In this document: in pieces, positions 34,062-42,000 of the stretch
Layout: every line of letters begins with the position of its first letter
Position numbering within the stretch: the stretch's first letter is position 1
DNA from: Chloroflexota bacterium
GTDB taxonomy: Bacteria; Chloroflexota; Limnocylindria; P2-11E
NCBI GenBank assembly: GCA_005883625.1
Contig: VBDU01000048.1
Location: 1-64,000 of the forward strand
Length of the DNA stretch: 64,000 nt
Direction of reading: 5' to 3'
Translations under genes and position numbers: made by a program
Notes under the pieces: model-generated
The model's database searches: none
What the model was told of the DNA's origin: nothing
What the model saw: only the letters and a program-made list of their open reading frames with translations

Positions 34062-34654
34062 GGCGCGACCTCCGATCCGGCCCAGCGATCGAGCATCCGC
34101 AGCTCGCCGGTCTTCTCGAGCTCCTTGCGGAGCCGCTCGAGCGCCCGATGCTGCAGCGTGCGCACGGCGCCTTCGCTGCGACCGGTCATGCGACCGACGT
34201 CGGCCGCGGGGTATCCCTCCACAAATCGCAGAAGTAGTACTTCTCGGTACTCCCCTTTTATCCGGGCCAAGGCGGACGCCAGTGCGGTGCGCTCGAGGGC
34301 GCGCATGGCCTCGGCCTCGACGTTCTGGCCGGACTCCGGATGCGCGGTGAGGTCGTCGATCGACATGTCCGGCCGCAGCCGGCGGCCGCGGTCGATCGAG
34401 GCGTTTCGCGCGATCCGGTAGAGAAACGCGACGAATGGCAGGCCGCGGTCCTCGTAGCGGTGGAGCGCCTCCATCGCGCGGATGAACACGTCCGCCACGA
34501 GGTCTTCGGCGTCGTACGCCCCGCCGGTCCGCGCGAGGCAGTAGCGGTACATCACGTCGCGATAGCGCTCGTACAGCTGCCCAAAGGCCGAGGCGTCCCC
34601 GGCCTTCGCGGCGCGCACCAGCGCGGCGTCGCCATCCGGCCGCGCCGTGAGCAC
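34058..34654 (-). CDS. ECF-type RNA polymerase sigma factor
   Basis: Sigma-70 family protein with region 2 (DVMYRYCLARTGGAYDAEDLVADVFIRAMEALHRYE) and region 4 (LLLRFVEGYPAADVGRMTGRSEGAVRTLQHRALERLRKEL). Region 3 is absent, as in ECF factors. The GTG at 34654 gives a 198-aa protein beginning VLTARPDGDAALVRAAKAGD, the usual ECF N-terminus. An ATG at 34726 is in frame but has no ribosome site and would add 24 unfamiliar residues. The stop overlaps the start of the membrane partner gene by four bases. Confidence 0.87.
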   Translation of the reverse strand: MLTARPDGDAALVRAAKAGDASAFGQLYERYRDVMYRYCLARTGGAYDAEDLVADVFIRAMEALHRYEDRGLPFVAFLYRIARNASIDRGRRLRPDMSIDDLTAHPESGQNVEAEAMRALERTALASALARIKGEYREVLLLRFVEGYPAADVGRMTGRSEGAVRTLQHRALERLRKELEKTGELRMLDRWAGSEVAP

Positions 34655-34773
34655 CGCCTCGCTCAGACCAGCTCCCCCGAGGATGTCTATGGGCTCCTGG
34701 GCATCTGGCCAAGTAACGCACCCCATGCCGGGCCGATACACCCGCCGTTCGGGGGAGAGGCGTACGCCCAGCG

Positions 34774-34779
34774 CACAAT
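34774..34779 (+). promoter_or_regulatory. Leaderless -10 element (CACAAT)
   Basis: CACAAT is six bases before the ATG at 34786. There is no ribosome site before that ATG. Same spacing as at 8835, 36374 and 46512. Confidence 0.4.
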
Positions 34780-34785
34780 CCTCGT

Positions 34786-35058
34786 ATGTCGATAGAGGGC
34801 GCGATCCTTGTGTGGCTCGCCATCGGCGCCGGCATCGCCGGAGGTGTCTTTCTCGTAGCACGCTCCGCGGTGCAGATCGGGAGCGTCGCCTATCGGGTGA
34901 TCGAGAAGCAGCTCACCGCCAAGGAGGCGACGCAACAGACCGCGATCCTCACTCTGGGGATGGCCGCGGCGCTCCTGGTGACCGCGCTGATCGCGGGCTA
35001 CGCGATCTGGTTCATCTTCGGCATGCTGCTCGACAACGGCCTCGCGGGCGGCGGTTAG
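34786..35058 (+). CDS. Small two-helix membrane protein, unknown function
   Basis: 90 residues. An N-terminal helix (ILVWLAIGAGIAGGVFLVA) and a second helix (LGMAAALLVTALIAGYAIWFIFGMLL) flank a cytosolic amphipathic loop (YRVIEKQLTAKEATQQTAI). Not a family I recognise. It diverges from the sigma factor gene and is followed by a strong GC hairpin at 35068-35113, so it is probably a single-gene transcript. Confidence 0.65.
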   Translation: MSIEGAILVWLAIGAGIAGGVFLVARSAVQIGSVAYRVIEKQLTAKEATQQTAILTLGMAAALLVTALIAGYAIWFIFGMLLDNGLAGGG

Positions 35059-35067
35059 AAAACAAGA

Positions 35068-35113
35068 GAGCGTCGGCGGCCGGGGGGCAGAGCCCCCCGA
35101 CTGACCGACGCTC
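35068..35113 (+). terminator. Compound hairpin downstream of the small membrane protein, copy of a dispersed repeat
   Basis: The outer arms GAGCGTCGG (35068-35076) and CCGACGCTC (35105-35113) pair, and within them GGGGGGCAGAGCCCCCC forms a 7-bp stem with a 3-base loop. No T-run follows. The inner hairpin with its flanks (GGCCGGGGGGC...GCCCCCCGAC) recurs at 58170, 59255 and 60802. Confidence 0.6.
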
Positions 35114-35138
35114 CTACGTCACCTCGCGAGGGACGCGG

Positions 35139-35297
35139 CTATGCGGGCGGTCGCCTCGTGTCGCCCTCTTCCGAGGACGGACCTCCCGGGACATCGGTGG
35201 GCTCGTCGACGATCGGCTTCTCGGTCGATCCGCCTTTCTTGCCCACGTCACCCGGCACGTGCTCGCCGGGCCGCCTCGGGAGATCCCGCTGCTGCAT
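35139..35297 (-). CDS. Small hydrophilic GKKGG-motif protein
   Basis: 52 residues, no membrane segment: MQQRDLPRRPGEHVPGDVGKKGG, then STEKPIVDEPTDVPGGPSSEEGDTRRPPA. The GDVGKKGG block also occurs in the protein encoded directly upstream (GDMGKKGG), and the two genes are three bases apart, so they form a pair. Highly charged, Pro/Gly-rich and probably disordered. The motif recalls KGG-type stress proteins but is too short for a confident assignment. Function unknown. Confidence 0.5.
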   Translation of the reverse strand: MQQRDLPRRPGEHVPGDVGKKGGSTEKPIVDEPTDVPGGPSSEEGDTRRPPA

Positions 35298-35299
35298 CG

Positions 35300-35479
35300 C
35301 TAGCGCTCGGGCGGCTGCGAGCCGCTCTTGTCGCCTTCGCGGCCGACGTCGCCCGTGCCGCCCTTCTTGCCCATGTCGCCGCCCTGCTTGCCGGCCTCGC
35401 CTTCCTCTTCCTTTTCCTTTTCCTTGGGCCACTGCTTGCCCATGTCGCCCTGACCGGGCTTGTCCGTCTTGTCCTGCAT
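35300..35479 (-). CDS. Small charged GKKGG-motif protein
   Basis: 59 residues: MQDKTDKPGQGDMGKQWPKE, a Lys/Glu run, GKQGGDMGKKGGTGDVGREG, DKSGSQPPER. It repeats a GDMGK/GDVG element three times. A near-perfect ribosome site (AAAGGAGG) lies about ten bases before the ATG, which makes it a real gene despite its size. It heads a pair with the GKKGG protein downstream. Likely cytosolic and disordered, perhaps a desiccation or general stress protein; that role is a guess from composition. Confidence 0.6.
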   Translation of the reverse strand: MQDKTDKPGQGDMGKQWPKEKEKEEEGEAGKQGGDMGKKGGTGDVGREGDKSGSQPPER

Positions 35480-35586
35480 CTGGAGCGGACCTCCTTTGGA
35501 TTGTCGCCTCTGGGAAGGCGCACCGAACGAACAAGCATCGGCCGTGCCGTCCGCGAGGTCCGTAACGGAACCGCTTGGCGCGACCA

Positions 35587-35988
35587 TCAGGAGAGCCGCG
35601 CGGCAAGCGAACGCACCCTCTTCTGGATGCCGTCGCGCACCGTCCGGAACGCGGTCAGCCGCTCTTCCTCCGTCCCGTTGGCGAGCGCGGGATCCGCGAA
35701 GTGCCACCGCAGCTTCATCCCGCTCCGCGGCGGGACCGGGCAGTTGGCGTCGCACACCGTTACCACGACGTCCCAGCCCTCGCCGACGTCATCGACCGAT
35801 TTGCTGCGCTGGCTCGAGATGTCGATGCCGACCTCGGCCATCGTGCGGACGGCGAGCGGATCGAGTGATGTCGCGATCGTGCCCGCGCTCTCGACCGCGA
35901 AACGATCGCCGCCGTAGGCGCGCAAGAACCCTTCGGCGATCTGGGAACGCGCGGCGTTGTGCGCGCAGAGGAAGAGGACGCGTTTCAC
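35587..35988 (-). CDS. arsC: Arsenate reductase, low-molecular-weight phosphatase type
   Basis: Thioredoxin-coupled ArsC-like or protein-tyrosine-phosphatase fold enzyme. The P-loop FLCAHNAARSQ (Cys-x5-Arg-Ser) is at residues 7-17. The redox-Cys region TVCDANCPV is present and the Asp general acid lies in WHFADPA. 133 aa, the normal length. It would reduce arsenate to arsenite; no arsenite exporter gene is adjacent. GTG start without ribosome site but with a -10-like CATGCT six bases upstream. Confidence 0.88.
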   Translation of the reverse strand: MKRVLFLCAHNAARSQIAEGFLRAYGGDRFAVESAGTIATSLDPLAVRTMAEVGIDISSQRSKSVDDVGEGWDVVVTVCDANCPVPPRSGMKLRWHFADPALANGTEEERLTAFRTVRDGIQKRVRSLAARLS

Positions 35989-35994
35989 CAGAAC

Positions 35995-36000
35995 AGCATG
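35995..36000 (-). promoter_or_regulatory. Leaderless -10 element (CATGCT) for arsC
   Basis: Read on the minus strand CATGCT is followed by GTTCTG and the GTG start at 35988. It begins directly after the hairpin at 36002-36032, so a new transcription unit probably starts here. Confidence 0.4.
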
Positions 36001-36001
36001 A

Positions 36002-36032
36002 CGGTGACGCCGGCCTTATGCCGGCGTCACCG
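36002..36032 (-). terminator. 13-bp hairpin terminator between the small membrane protein and arsC
   Basis: CGGTGACGCCGGC pairs perfectly with GCCGGCGTCACCG across the loop CTTAT. On the minus strand it follows the stop of the gene at 36061-36267. The trailing T-content is weak (TGCTGTTCTG). Confidence 0.6.
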
Positions 36033-36060
36033 CTGTCGCTGCGTTGTCGCGCCTTGCTCG

Positions 36061-36267
36061 TTAGACGAAGGTGAGGGCAGCGTCGAGCAGCGAGCGCGTG
36101 TTCGTGCTCGGGTTGAAGATGGCCGGGCCCGCGTAGAAGATGAGAACGAGGACGATGAGGATGAGCAGGATGATCCCGATGATCATCCCGGCGCCGAACC
36201 CACCGTCATCGTGCACGACCACCGGGCCACCTGGGCCACTCGGGGGATTCACGTTGACCTGTCCCAT
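36061..36267 (-). CDS. Small single-helix membrane protein
   Basis: 68 residues: a Gly/Pro-rich soluble N-terminus (MGQVNVNPPSGPGGPVVVHD), one strong transmembrane helix (MIIGIILLILIVLVLIFYA) and a short polar C-terminus. Upstream GAGGAGGTG could serve as ribosome site, about 11 bases from the ATG. It ends before a perfect hairpin terminator. No family is recognised. Confidence 0.6.
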   Translation of the reverse strand: MGQVNVNPPSGPGGPVVVHDDGGFGAGMIIGIILLILIVLVLIFYAGPAIFNPSTNTRSLLDAALTFV

Positions 36268-36373
36268 GTAGCTAGAACACCTCCTCGGGCTAAATCAGCC
36301 GGACACACTCGCAAGCGCCGTGCCGCGAAGCCGCGAGGCGTGACGGCTTGAGACCCCGTCAGAGGCGCGTTCG

Positions 36374-36379
36374 TATGCT
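36374..36379 (+). promoter_or_regulatory. Leaderless -10 element (TATGCT) for the MFS gene
   Basis: TATGCT ends exactly six bases before the GTG start at 36386, with no ribosome site between. One of the clearest examples of the arrangement in this window. Confidence 0.5.
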
Positions 36380-36385
36380 CGGCCG

Positions 36386-37642
36386 GTGCGTCTTGGTCCG
36401 CTGCGGCATCCGTGGTTCGCGGCCTTCGCAGGCGCGATCGGCCTCGGCGGGATCGCCGACGAGGTCGCGCGGTTGGCGTTACCGCTCCTCATCCTCGACC
36501 TCACGCACTCGATCGCGGCCGTCGCGACCCTGCGCGTCGTGCAGCTCATCCCATACATCCTCTTTGGCGGGATCACCGGCGTCCTCATCGACCGCGTCGA
36601 CAAGCGCCGCCTGCTCATCGTCTGCGACCTCATGAGCCTGGCGCTGACGGCGTCGATACCGCTCTCGGTCGCCGCGGGCGTCTTCTCGATCCAGCTCCTG
36701 TACGTGATCGGCTTCCTTCTGGGGACCGTCGAGGTCGCCTGGGGCGTGACGACCGACTTCAGCGTGGTCCCCGCGCTCGTCGAGCCGGACGAGCTGACGA
36801 ACGCGAACGCGGCCTACTTCGGCATCGATCGCACCGCGCGCGTGATCGGTCCGACGCTCGGCGGCCTCGCCATCGCGGCATTCGGCACCGTGAACGCCAT
36901 GTGGATCGCCGCCCTCGCGTTCGCGCCCACGCTGACGGTCTTCACGCTCATGCCGCCGATCGACACGATGCTCGGCGAGCGGGCGCCGCTCACCGTCCGC
37001 AACATCGCGAGCGAGCTCGGCGAAGGCTTCGCGTTCGTCTGGCGCAGCCAGGTCCTGCGCTGGCTCGCCGTCCTCATGTTCATCGCGAACCTCGGCGGGA
37101 TGGGCGTCCAGACGCTCGTCCTCTACGTCCTCCGCGAGGAGAACCACCTGAGCGAGATCACGATCGGCGTCGCGCTCTCGATCGCCGGCGCGGTCACGAT
37201 CCTCTCGTCGTTCATCGCGCCACGCGTCGCGCAGGGCCGCCCGCTCGGCCACTCGATCCTCGGGTCGGTGACCGCCGCCGGGATCATCCTCGCGCTCACG
37301 GCGCTCGCGAGAGACTGGCGGCTCGTGGTCGCCGGGTTCGCGCTCCGCGAGACGAGCTGGACGAGCTTCATCATCTATGCGTTCGTGCCCCGCCAGCGCG
37401 AGGTGCCGGCACGCCTGCGGGGGCGCGCGAACGGGGCGTTTCGTACGCTCGTCCTCATCGCCAACAGCGCCTCGCCCGCGTTCCTCTCCACGATCGTGGT
37501 GTTCGCGAGCACGTCGGTCGCCTTCGCGGTGGCCGGCGCGCTCGCGCTCACCGCCGTCGTCGTGACCTACTTCACCCCGCTCCGCCGCTATAACCTCAAC
37601 GAGCCCGGCACCGAGCCCGCCGAGACGGTCGCGGCGAAGTGA
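36386..37642 (+). CDS. MFS transporter (enterobactin-exporter/MFS_3-like)
   Basis: 418-residue inner-membrane transporter with about twelve hydrophobic segments. The N-terminus HPWFAAFAGAIGLGGIADEVARLALPLLILDLTHS and the loop GGITGVLIDRVDKRRLLIVCDL (motif A-like, G-x-x-x-D-R-x-x-[KR]-R) mark the major facilitator superfamily, closest in pattern to the EntS/MFS_3 drug and siderophore exporters. Substrate not predictable. The stop overlaps the next gene start (GTGA), so the pair is coupled. Confidence 0.85.
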   Translation: MRLGPLRHPWFAAFAGAIGLGGIADEVARLALPLLILDLTHSIAAVATLRVVQLIPYILFGGITGVLIDRVDKRRLLIVCDLMSLALTASIPLSVAAGVFSIQLLYVIGFLLGTVEVAWGVTTDFSVVPALVEPDELTNANAAYFGIDRTARVIGPTLGGLAIAAFGTVNAMWIAALAFAPTLTVFTLMPPIDTMLGERAPLTVRNIASELGEGFAFVWRSQVLRWLAVLMFIANLGGMGVQTLVLYVLREENHLSEITIGVALSIAGAVTILSSFIAPRVAQGRPLGHSILGSVTAAGIILALTALARDWRLVVAGFALRETSWTSFIIYAFVPRQREVPARLRGRANGAFRTLVLIANSASPAFLSTIVVFASTSVAFAVAGALALTAVVVTYFTPLRRYNLNEPGTEPAETVAAK

Positions 37643-38223
37643 TCGACCGCGGCCGCCCGATCGAACACGTCCCGCCGGGAAAGCGCGCGGACGACCCAAA
37701 GCCGGGCGATTTCATCCTCACGCACGGCGGCGAGCTCTTCAGCCGCCTCATCCAGATCGGTCAGGCGATCCGCTTCCGCGGCCCGGACGCGCCGCTCGCC
37801 TACTGGAACCACACCGCGCTGATCGTGTCGACCGACGGCGCGCTCATCCAGGCGCTCGGGACCGGCGTCGCCAGAGGCTCGCTCGCCGACTACGACGGGA
37901 CGCAGTACACCGTCGTGCCGATCGAGGCCTCGACCGAGGACCGCGCGGAGATGGTCGCCTTCGCCGAGCATTTCATCGGCGCGAAGTACGACAGCGCCAC
38001 GATCGTGAGCATCGCGATCTCCCTGCTCACCGGGCTCAAGCTGAGCTTCGGCTTCCCGGGCCAGATGATCTGCAGCGGCCTCGTCGCCCGGGCCCTCGAG
38101 CGGACGACCGCGATCTTCGACGACGAGCCGTCGCACCTCATGCCCGCCGATCTCGCGAAGATCTACGGCGTCACGCCGCCGTCCACGAGCGCGCCCAAAG
38201 GGAGACCCGCGACGCGCAAGTGA
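37639..38223 (+). CDS. YiiX-like permuted papain-fold hydrolase (NlpC/P60 superfamily)
   Basis: 194-residue protein. The N-terminal KPGDFILTHGGELFSRLIQIGQAIRF and YWNHTALIVS place the catalytic His early, and the Cys lies late in GQMICSGLVARALE. This order (His first, Cys last) is the circularly permuted papain fold seen in YiiX and LRAT-like amidases. It would cleave an amide or thioester of a lipid or peptide. No signal peptide. Start GTG overlapping the MFS stop by four bases. Confidence 0.75.
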   Translation: MIDRGRPIEHVPPGKRADDPKPGDFILTHGGELFSRLIQIGQAIRFRGPDAPLAYWNHTALIVSTDGALIQALGTGVARGSLADYDGTQYTVVPIEASTEDRAEMVAFAEHFIGAKYDSATIVSIAISLLTGLKLSFGFPGQMICSGLVARALERTTAIFDDEPSHLMPADLAKIYGVTPPSTSAPKGRPATRK

Positions 38224-38262
38224 GCGCTGCCGCGGCATGCTCCCTGCACGGACGGGCCGGCC

Positions 38263-38643
38263 ATGCCGACGCCTCGCGGCACCAAGCTCCGCAGCTTCCC
38301 CGTCACCAAGCCTGCGCCGCTGCCGAGCCGCTCGCGCCCGACGAAACCTCCGGCGAAAGTGCTCTCGTCCCGCAAGGCCGCGGCGCTCGGCAGTGGCGGC
38401 GGCAAGCTCACGCCACGGATCCGCGAGGAGCTCGATCGCGAGCCGACGCCGCGCCGCGTGCGCGAGCCGCGCGAGGAGACGCCGGTCCGTACGCGCGCGG
38501 GCAAGCGCGAGCCCAAGGCCGCGCGCCACGACGAGGCTGCCGAGCTGCGGGATGCCCGGCCCTCGCGGCGCGCCGGCAATCGCCAACCCGATGTTGGAGC
38601 GCGCCGGCTGCGGGAGGCGCGGGAGGCGAGCCGCCCGCACTAA
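38263..38643 (+). CDS. Basic, low-complexity hypothetical protein
   Basis: 126 residues rich in Arg, Lys, Pro and Ala (TKPAPLPSRSRPTKPPAKV, REELDREPTPRRVREPREE). No hydrophobic core, so probably disordered and possibly nucleic-acid binding. The only support is an open frame with an ATG 40 bases after the previous gene. It could be spurious, since high-GC DNA gives such frames easily. Confidence 0.35.
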   Translation: MPTPRGTKLRSFPVTKPAPLPSRSRPTKPPAKVLSSRKAAALGSGGGKLTPRIREELDREPTPRRVREPREETPVRTRAGKREPKAARHDEAAELRDARPSRRAGNRQPDVGARRLREAREASRPH

Positions 38644-38666
38644 CGCGCGTCGCTAGGCTGCGCTCG

Positions 38667-38783
38667 TTGAAGCAGCAGCCATTCACCCGCCGGCAACGAT
38701 TTCTGGTCGGCGCGGTGGCCGCGCTCTTCGCCCTCTTCGCGCTGCTCTCCGCGTTGATCCTGTCGGGCGCCGAAGCCCCGTAG
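38667..38783 (+). CDS. Tiny single-helix membrane protein with TTG start
   Basis: 38 residues: LKQQPFTRRQRFLVGAVAAL, then FALFALLSALILSGAEAP, a basic N-terminus and one transmembrane helix. The TTG start has no ribosome site but is preceded at seven bases by TAGGCT, as at other leaderless starts here. Function unknown. Confidence 0.4.
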   Translation: MKQQPFTRRQRFLVGAVAALFALFALLSALILSGAEAP

Positions 38784-39093
38784 GAACCGTAGTCAAGAGA
38801 CTGGACGGCGTGGTAGATGCTTTTCAGCTGCGGGTGGTGGGGTTCACCCATCCAATCGCCGGCGTGCTTCGATCCTTCGCCGGCGCGCCCGTATCTTGCG
38901 TGCGCGCGATCCAGGCAGCACGTGCGACCACCACCTGATCGAATGGCTCGCCAGATAGAGGGTCTTTCTGGCACGGAGCGGCGGCCAGAGATAGATGCTC
39001 CAAAGGCTCCGCCTACCTGCCATGCGCACATGGTGGCCTCTCTGGGGCGGAGACGAACCGCCCGCACTAGCCCGCGATCAGGGAGACAGCTGA
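38784..39093. other. Intergenic region of about 310 bases without a supported gene
   Basis: Less GC-biased than its surroundings. It contains a 7-bp hairpin (GCCGGCG at 38858-38864 with CGCCGGC at 38878-38884) around TTCGATCC. I saw no tRNA cloverleaf, no convincing reading frame with a start signal and no promoter pair. It lies downstream of genes on both sides (plus from the left, minus from the right), so it is a convergent spacer. Confidence 0.5.
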
Positions 39094-42000
39094 CTAGTGG
39101 AGCGTCAGCGTGCGATGGACTTCACCGGTGACATCGCTCGCGTCGAACCGCAGGACGAGCTCGTACGTCCCAGGTGCGAGCCCCGTCGTCGGAACGCCCG
39201 CGTGATACATGTCGTTGCCGACGACCGCGATGCCGTTCGACGGATTCGTCCCGGAGCCGATCGGGCCGACCACCGTACGGCCGGTCGTATCACGGATCTC
39301 GAGCGTCGCGATCTGCCGCACAAAGGGCGTTCCGTCCGCGGCGCGGATCGTGAACTTCACCGGGATCGATCGTCCCGCGTTGCCTTCGAACCCACCCGAC
39401 CCGAGCGGTTCGGTCCACTCGAGACCCAGCGCCGTCACCGTGCGGGTCTCGAATGACGCCAGGCCGGCGCCATCCTCGGCGACGAACTCCACGCTGTGGG
39501 TTCCTGCGGTGAACTCGACCAGGCTGGAAATCCCAAAGCGGCGTGCGAGTGAATTGCCCGGATCGATCCATGCGGCGGTCGAGACGACGCCGGACTCGGG
39601 ATCGGTCGCCGCCCATGTCAGGCGAAGCCCACCGATGACGGTACGGCCGTCGAGCTGCGGATCGGGCGTCACGACGGGCGGCGTCAGATCCCGGGCGGCC
39701 GCGCCGCTGAGGACGCGTGGCGCTATGCGCAGGTCCACGATGCCGTCGCCATCGGTGTCCCAGAGCAGCTCGCCGGCGGCATTGGCCGAGGTGTTGACGC
39801 TGAAGGTTCCGCGCGACGCCGGTGTGGTTGGTACCCGCGGATAGATCGCCAGGGTTACCAGTGCGCTCGCGCTCGTCCATGTGACGTCGACGGAGGTCTC
39901 CCCGAGACCTGTCCCGAACACTTCAGCCGTGTAAGAGCCTGGGGTGTTGAGATCGACGTACTTCATCTCGCCGAAACGCCCGTAGCTGGCCGCGCGGCTG
40001 TCGTTGAAGAACACGTGTCCATCGGATCCCGTGCGTCTTCCGGCCGAGTCGGAAACGACGACGTCAGCGGGACTGTGTATCTGGATCTGGCCGCACGGGT
40101 GCGTCGCCGTCGAGCTCGCGGGAGCGCGGTCGTGCAAGACCTCGAGCGCGACGCCGAGGCCGAGATCCTGGATAAGGGCGTTGGCGTGGCCGGCCCCGTC
40201 GACGAAGATGACGCGACTGTCCGCGGCCGAACCGTTCGCGTGGCGCACGACGCGACCGTCGCCCTCCACCGGGATCCTCCGTACACCTGTGGCCGGGAGC
40301 CCGTTCGCGGATTCGGTCGAGTACTCGACCACCTGTCCCGTCGTGCAGAACCCGATGCCCATCTCGAACGTGACCCGTGTGCTTCCGATGGCGTAGAGCC
40401 AGCTTCGATCCGCGTCGTGAAAGCGCTCCGCGGCGGTGAGGACGGGATCGGAGACGTCGTGGCTGCGCAGGAAATCGCGCTGGCCGAAGTAGCCCGCCGG
40501 CCGGCGACGCTGGAGATCGACGAACGGGATCGCGTGATCCGGGTCCTCTCCCTTGAACTCGGCCCAGTACTGCTGCGAGGGGACGAATTCGATCGCACCG
40601 GGGAGCGTGTGCAGGACGTCCTGCACTTCCGACGGCTGTAGGAGGCACGGGGACGGAGGAAGGCAATCGCCGATCGCTGCCGCCGCCATCGCATCGGGGG
40701 TCCCGAGCTGAAGCGAGCCCAGAAGCACCGCGTGTGCGACCTTCGACCGCTCCGCCCCCGTCAAGAGGTACGCGCGCGCGAGAAGAGTCCCCATGCTGTG
40801 CGCCACGATGTCGATCGAGTCGGCGCCGGTCGACGACATCAGCTCTTCGATGACCCCATCCAAGCGCTGGACGTTCGACGCGCGAGCGGCCGAGTAGCGC
40901 CAGTCATACGGGAAGATGCGGTAGTCCTCCGGTCGATAACCGGCCGCGCGGAGGATGGGCTCGAGGCGGAAATATGTGCCATCTACAGGAAGACCGCCGG
41001 CGTCGAGGAGTCCCGTCGCGATGATGTCGGGGTAGTACGGCAGACCGTCGGTCGTGAACTTGAGGATGTCGAAGAAATCCTCGGTGCTCGTGGGATCCCA
41101 GGAGACGACGTGCGGCCAGACCTCGCCGGTGTATCCGGCGGTGCGAACCATGCCCCCGTGACCGTTGGGGATCTGGATGTCCGCACCGGTGGGCGCACTG
41201 AGTGACGACCCGATGATGCCCGGCACGAACACAAGCGGACGGCGTTTGACGAAGACGCCCACGCTTGTCGTCGGTGACACCCCGTGGTTGCTGTCCGTGA
41301 TGGTCACATGGGCTTCGAAGATCCCGACCTGCAGGTAGCGGTGCTTGATCGTGAACGTCCGATCGGCCCCCAGCGTCAAGGTCGCGATCGGTGTCTGATC
41401 GCCGAAATCGATCGTTCCGGTGAACGTTTCCGTGGTGCCCGGGTCGGCGAACGATCCCCGCAGCTCCGTCTCCGTATCGAGGTACGCGCTGGGCTGCTCG
41501 ATGAAGACGGTGGGCGGGACATTCCGGGCGGTGAGATGGAACCGCTGCGTCGCCGAGGCATGAAGGCTGTCCGCGACCGTGACCGCGACGTCGAACTCGC
41601 CGGCCTCGTAGACGTGGTCGAGCGTGAAGCTCTGGTTGCTATCGACTCCGAACTGCTGCGGAGGCGAGCCATCGCCATAGTCGATCGAAACCAGCCAGGG
41701 GCCGAAGTCGAGATCGCTGAAGCTCGCCGTCCGAATGAGGCGATCGCCTTCGAACAGCGTCGTGTCGCTACCGGCGTTGACCGCCGGCGTTTGGTTCGGG
41801 ACCTCGACCTTGAAGTGGTCGGTTCCGCTCGCGCCGCCGCTGTCCGTGACGACGACCTCGACGTTGTACGTGCTCAGCGCCGCATAGGTGTGGGCGAGCG
41901 TGAACGTCTTGCTCGTCCCGAGGTCGAACGACGCGCTGGAGCCGTCGCCGAAGGTCGCGGACGCGTGCCAGGTCTGGGCATCGGGATCGGCGAAGCTGAC

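Noticed and set aside
38845..38890. tRNA-like TTCGATCC segment
   Set aside because: It is the loop of a simple 7-bp hairpin. No acceptor, D or anticodon arms can be drawn around it.
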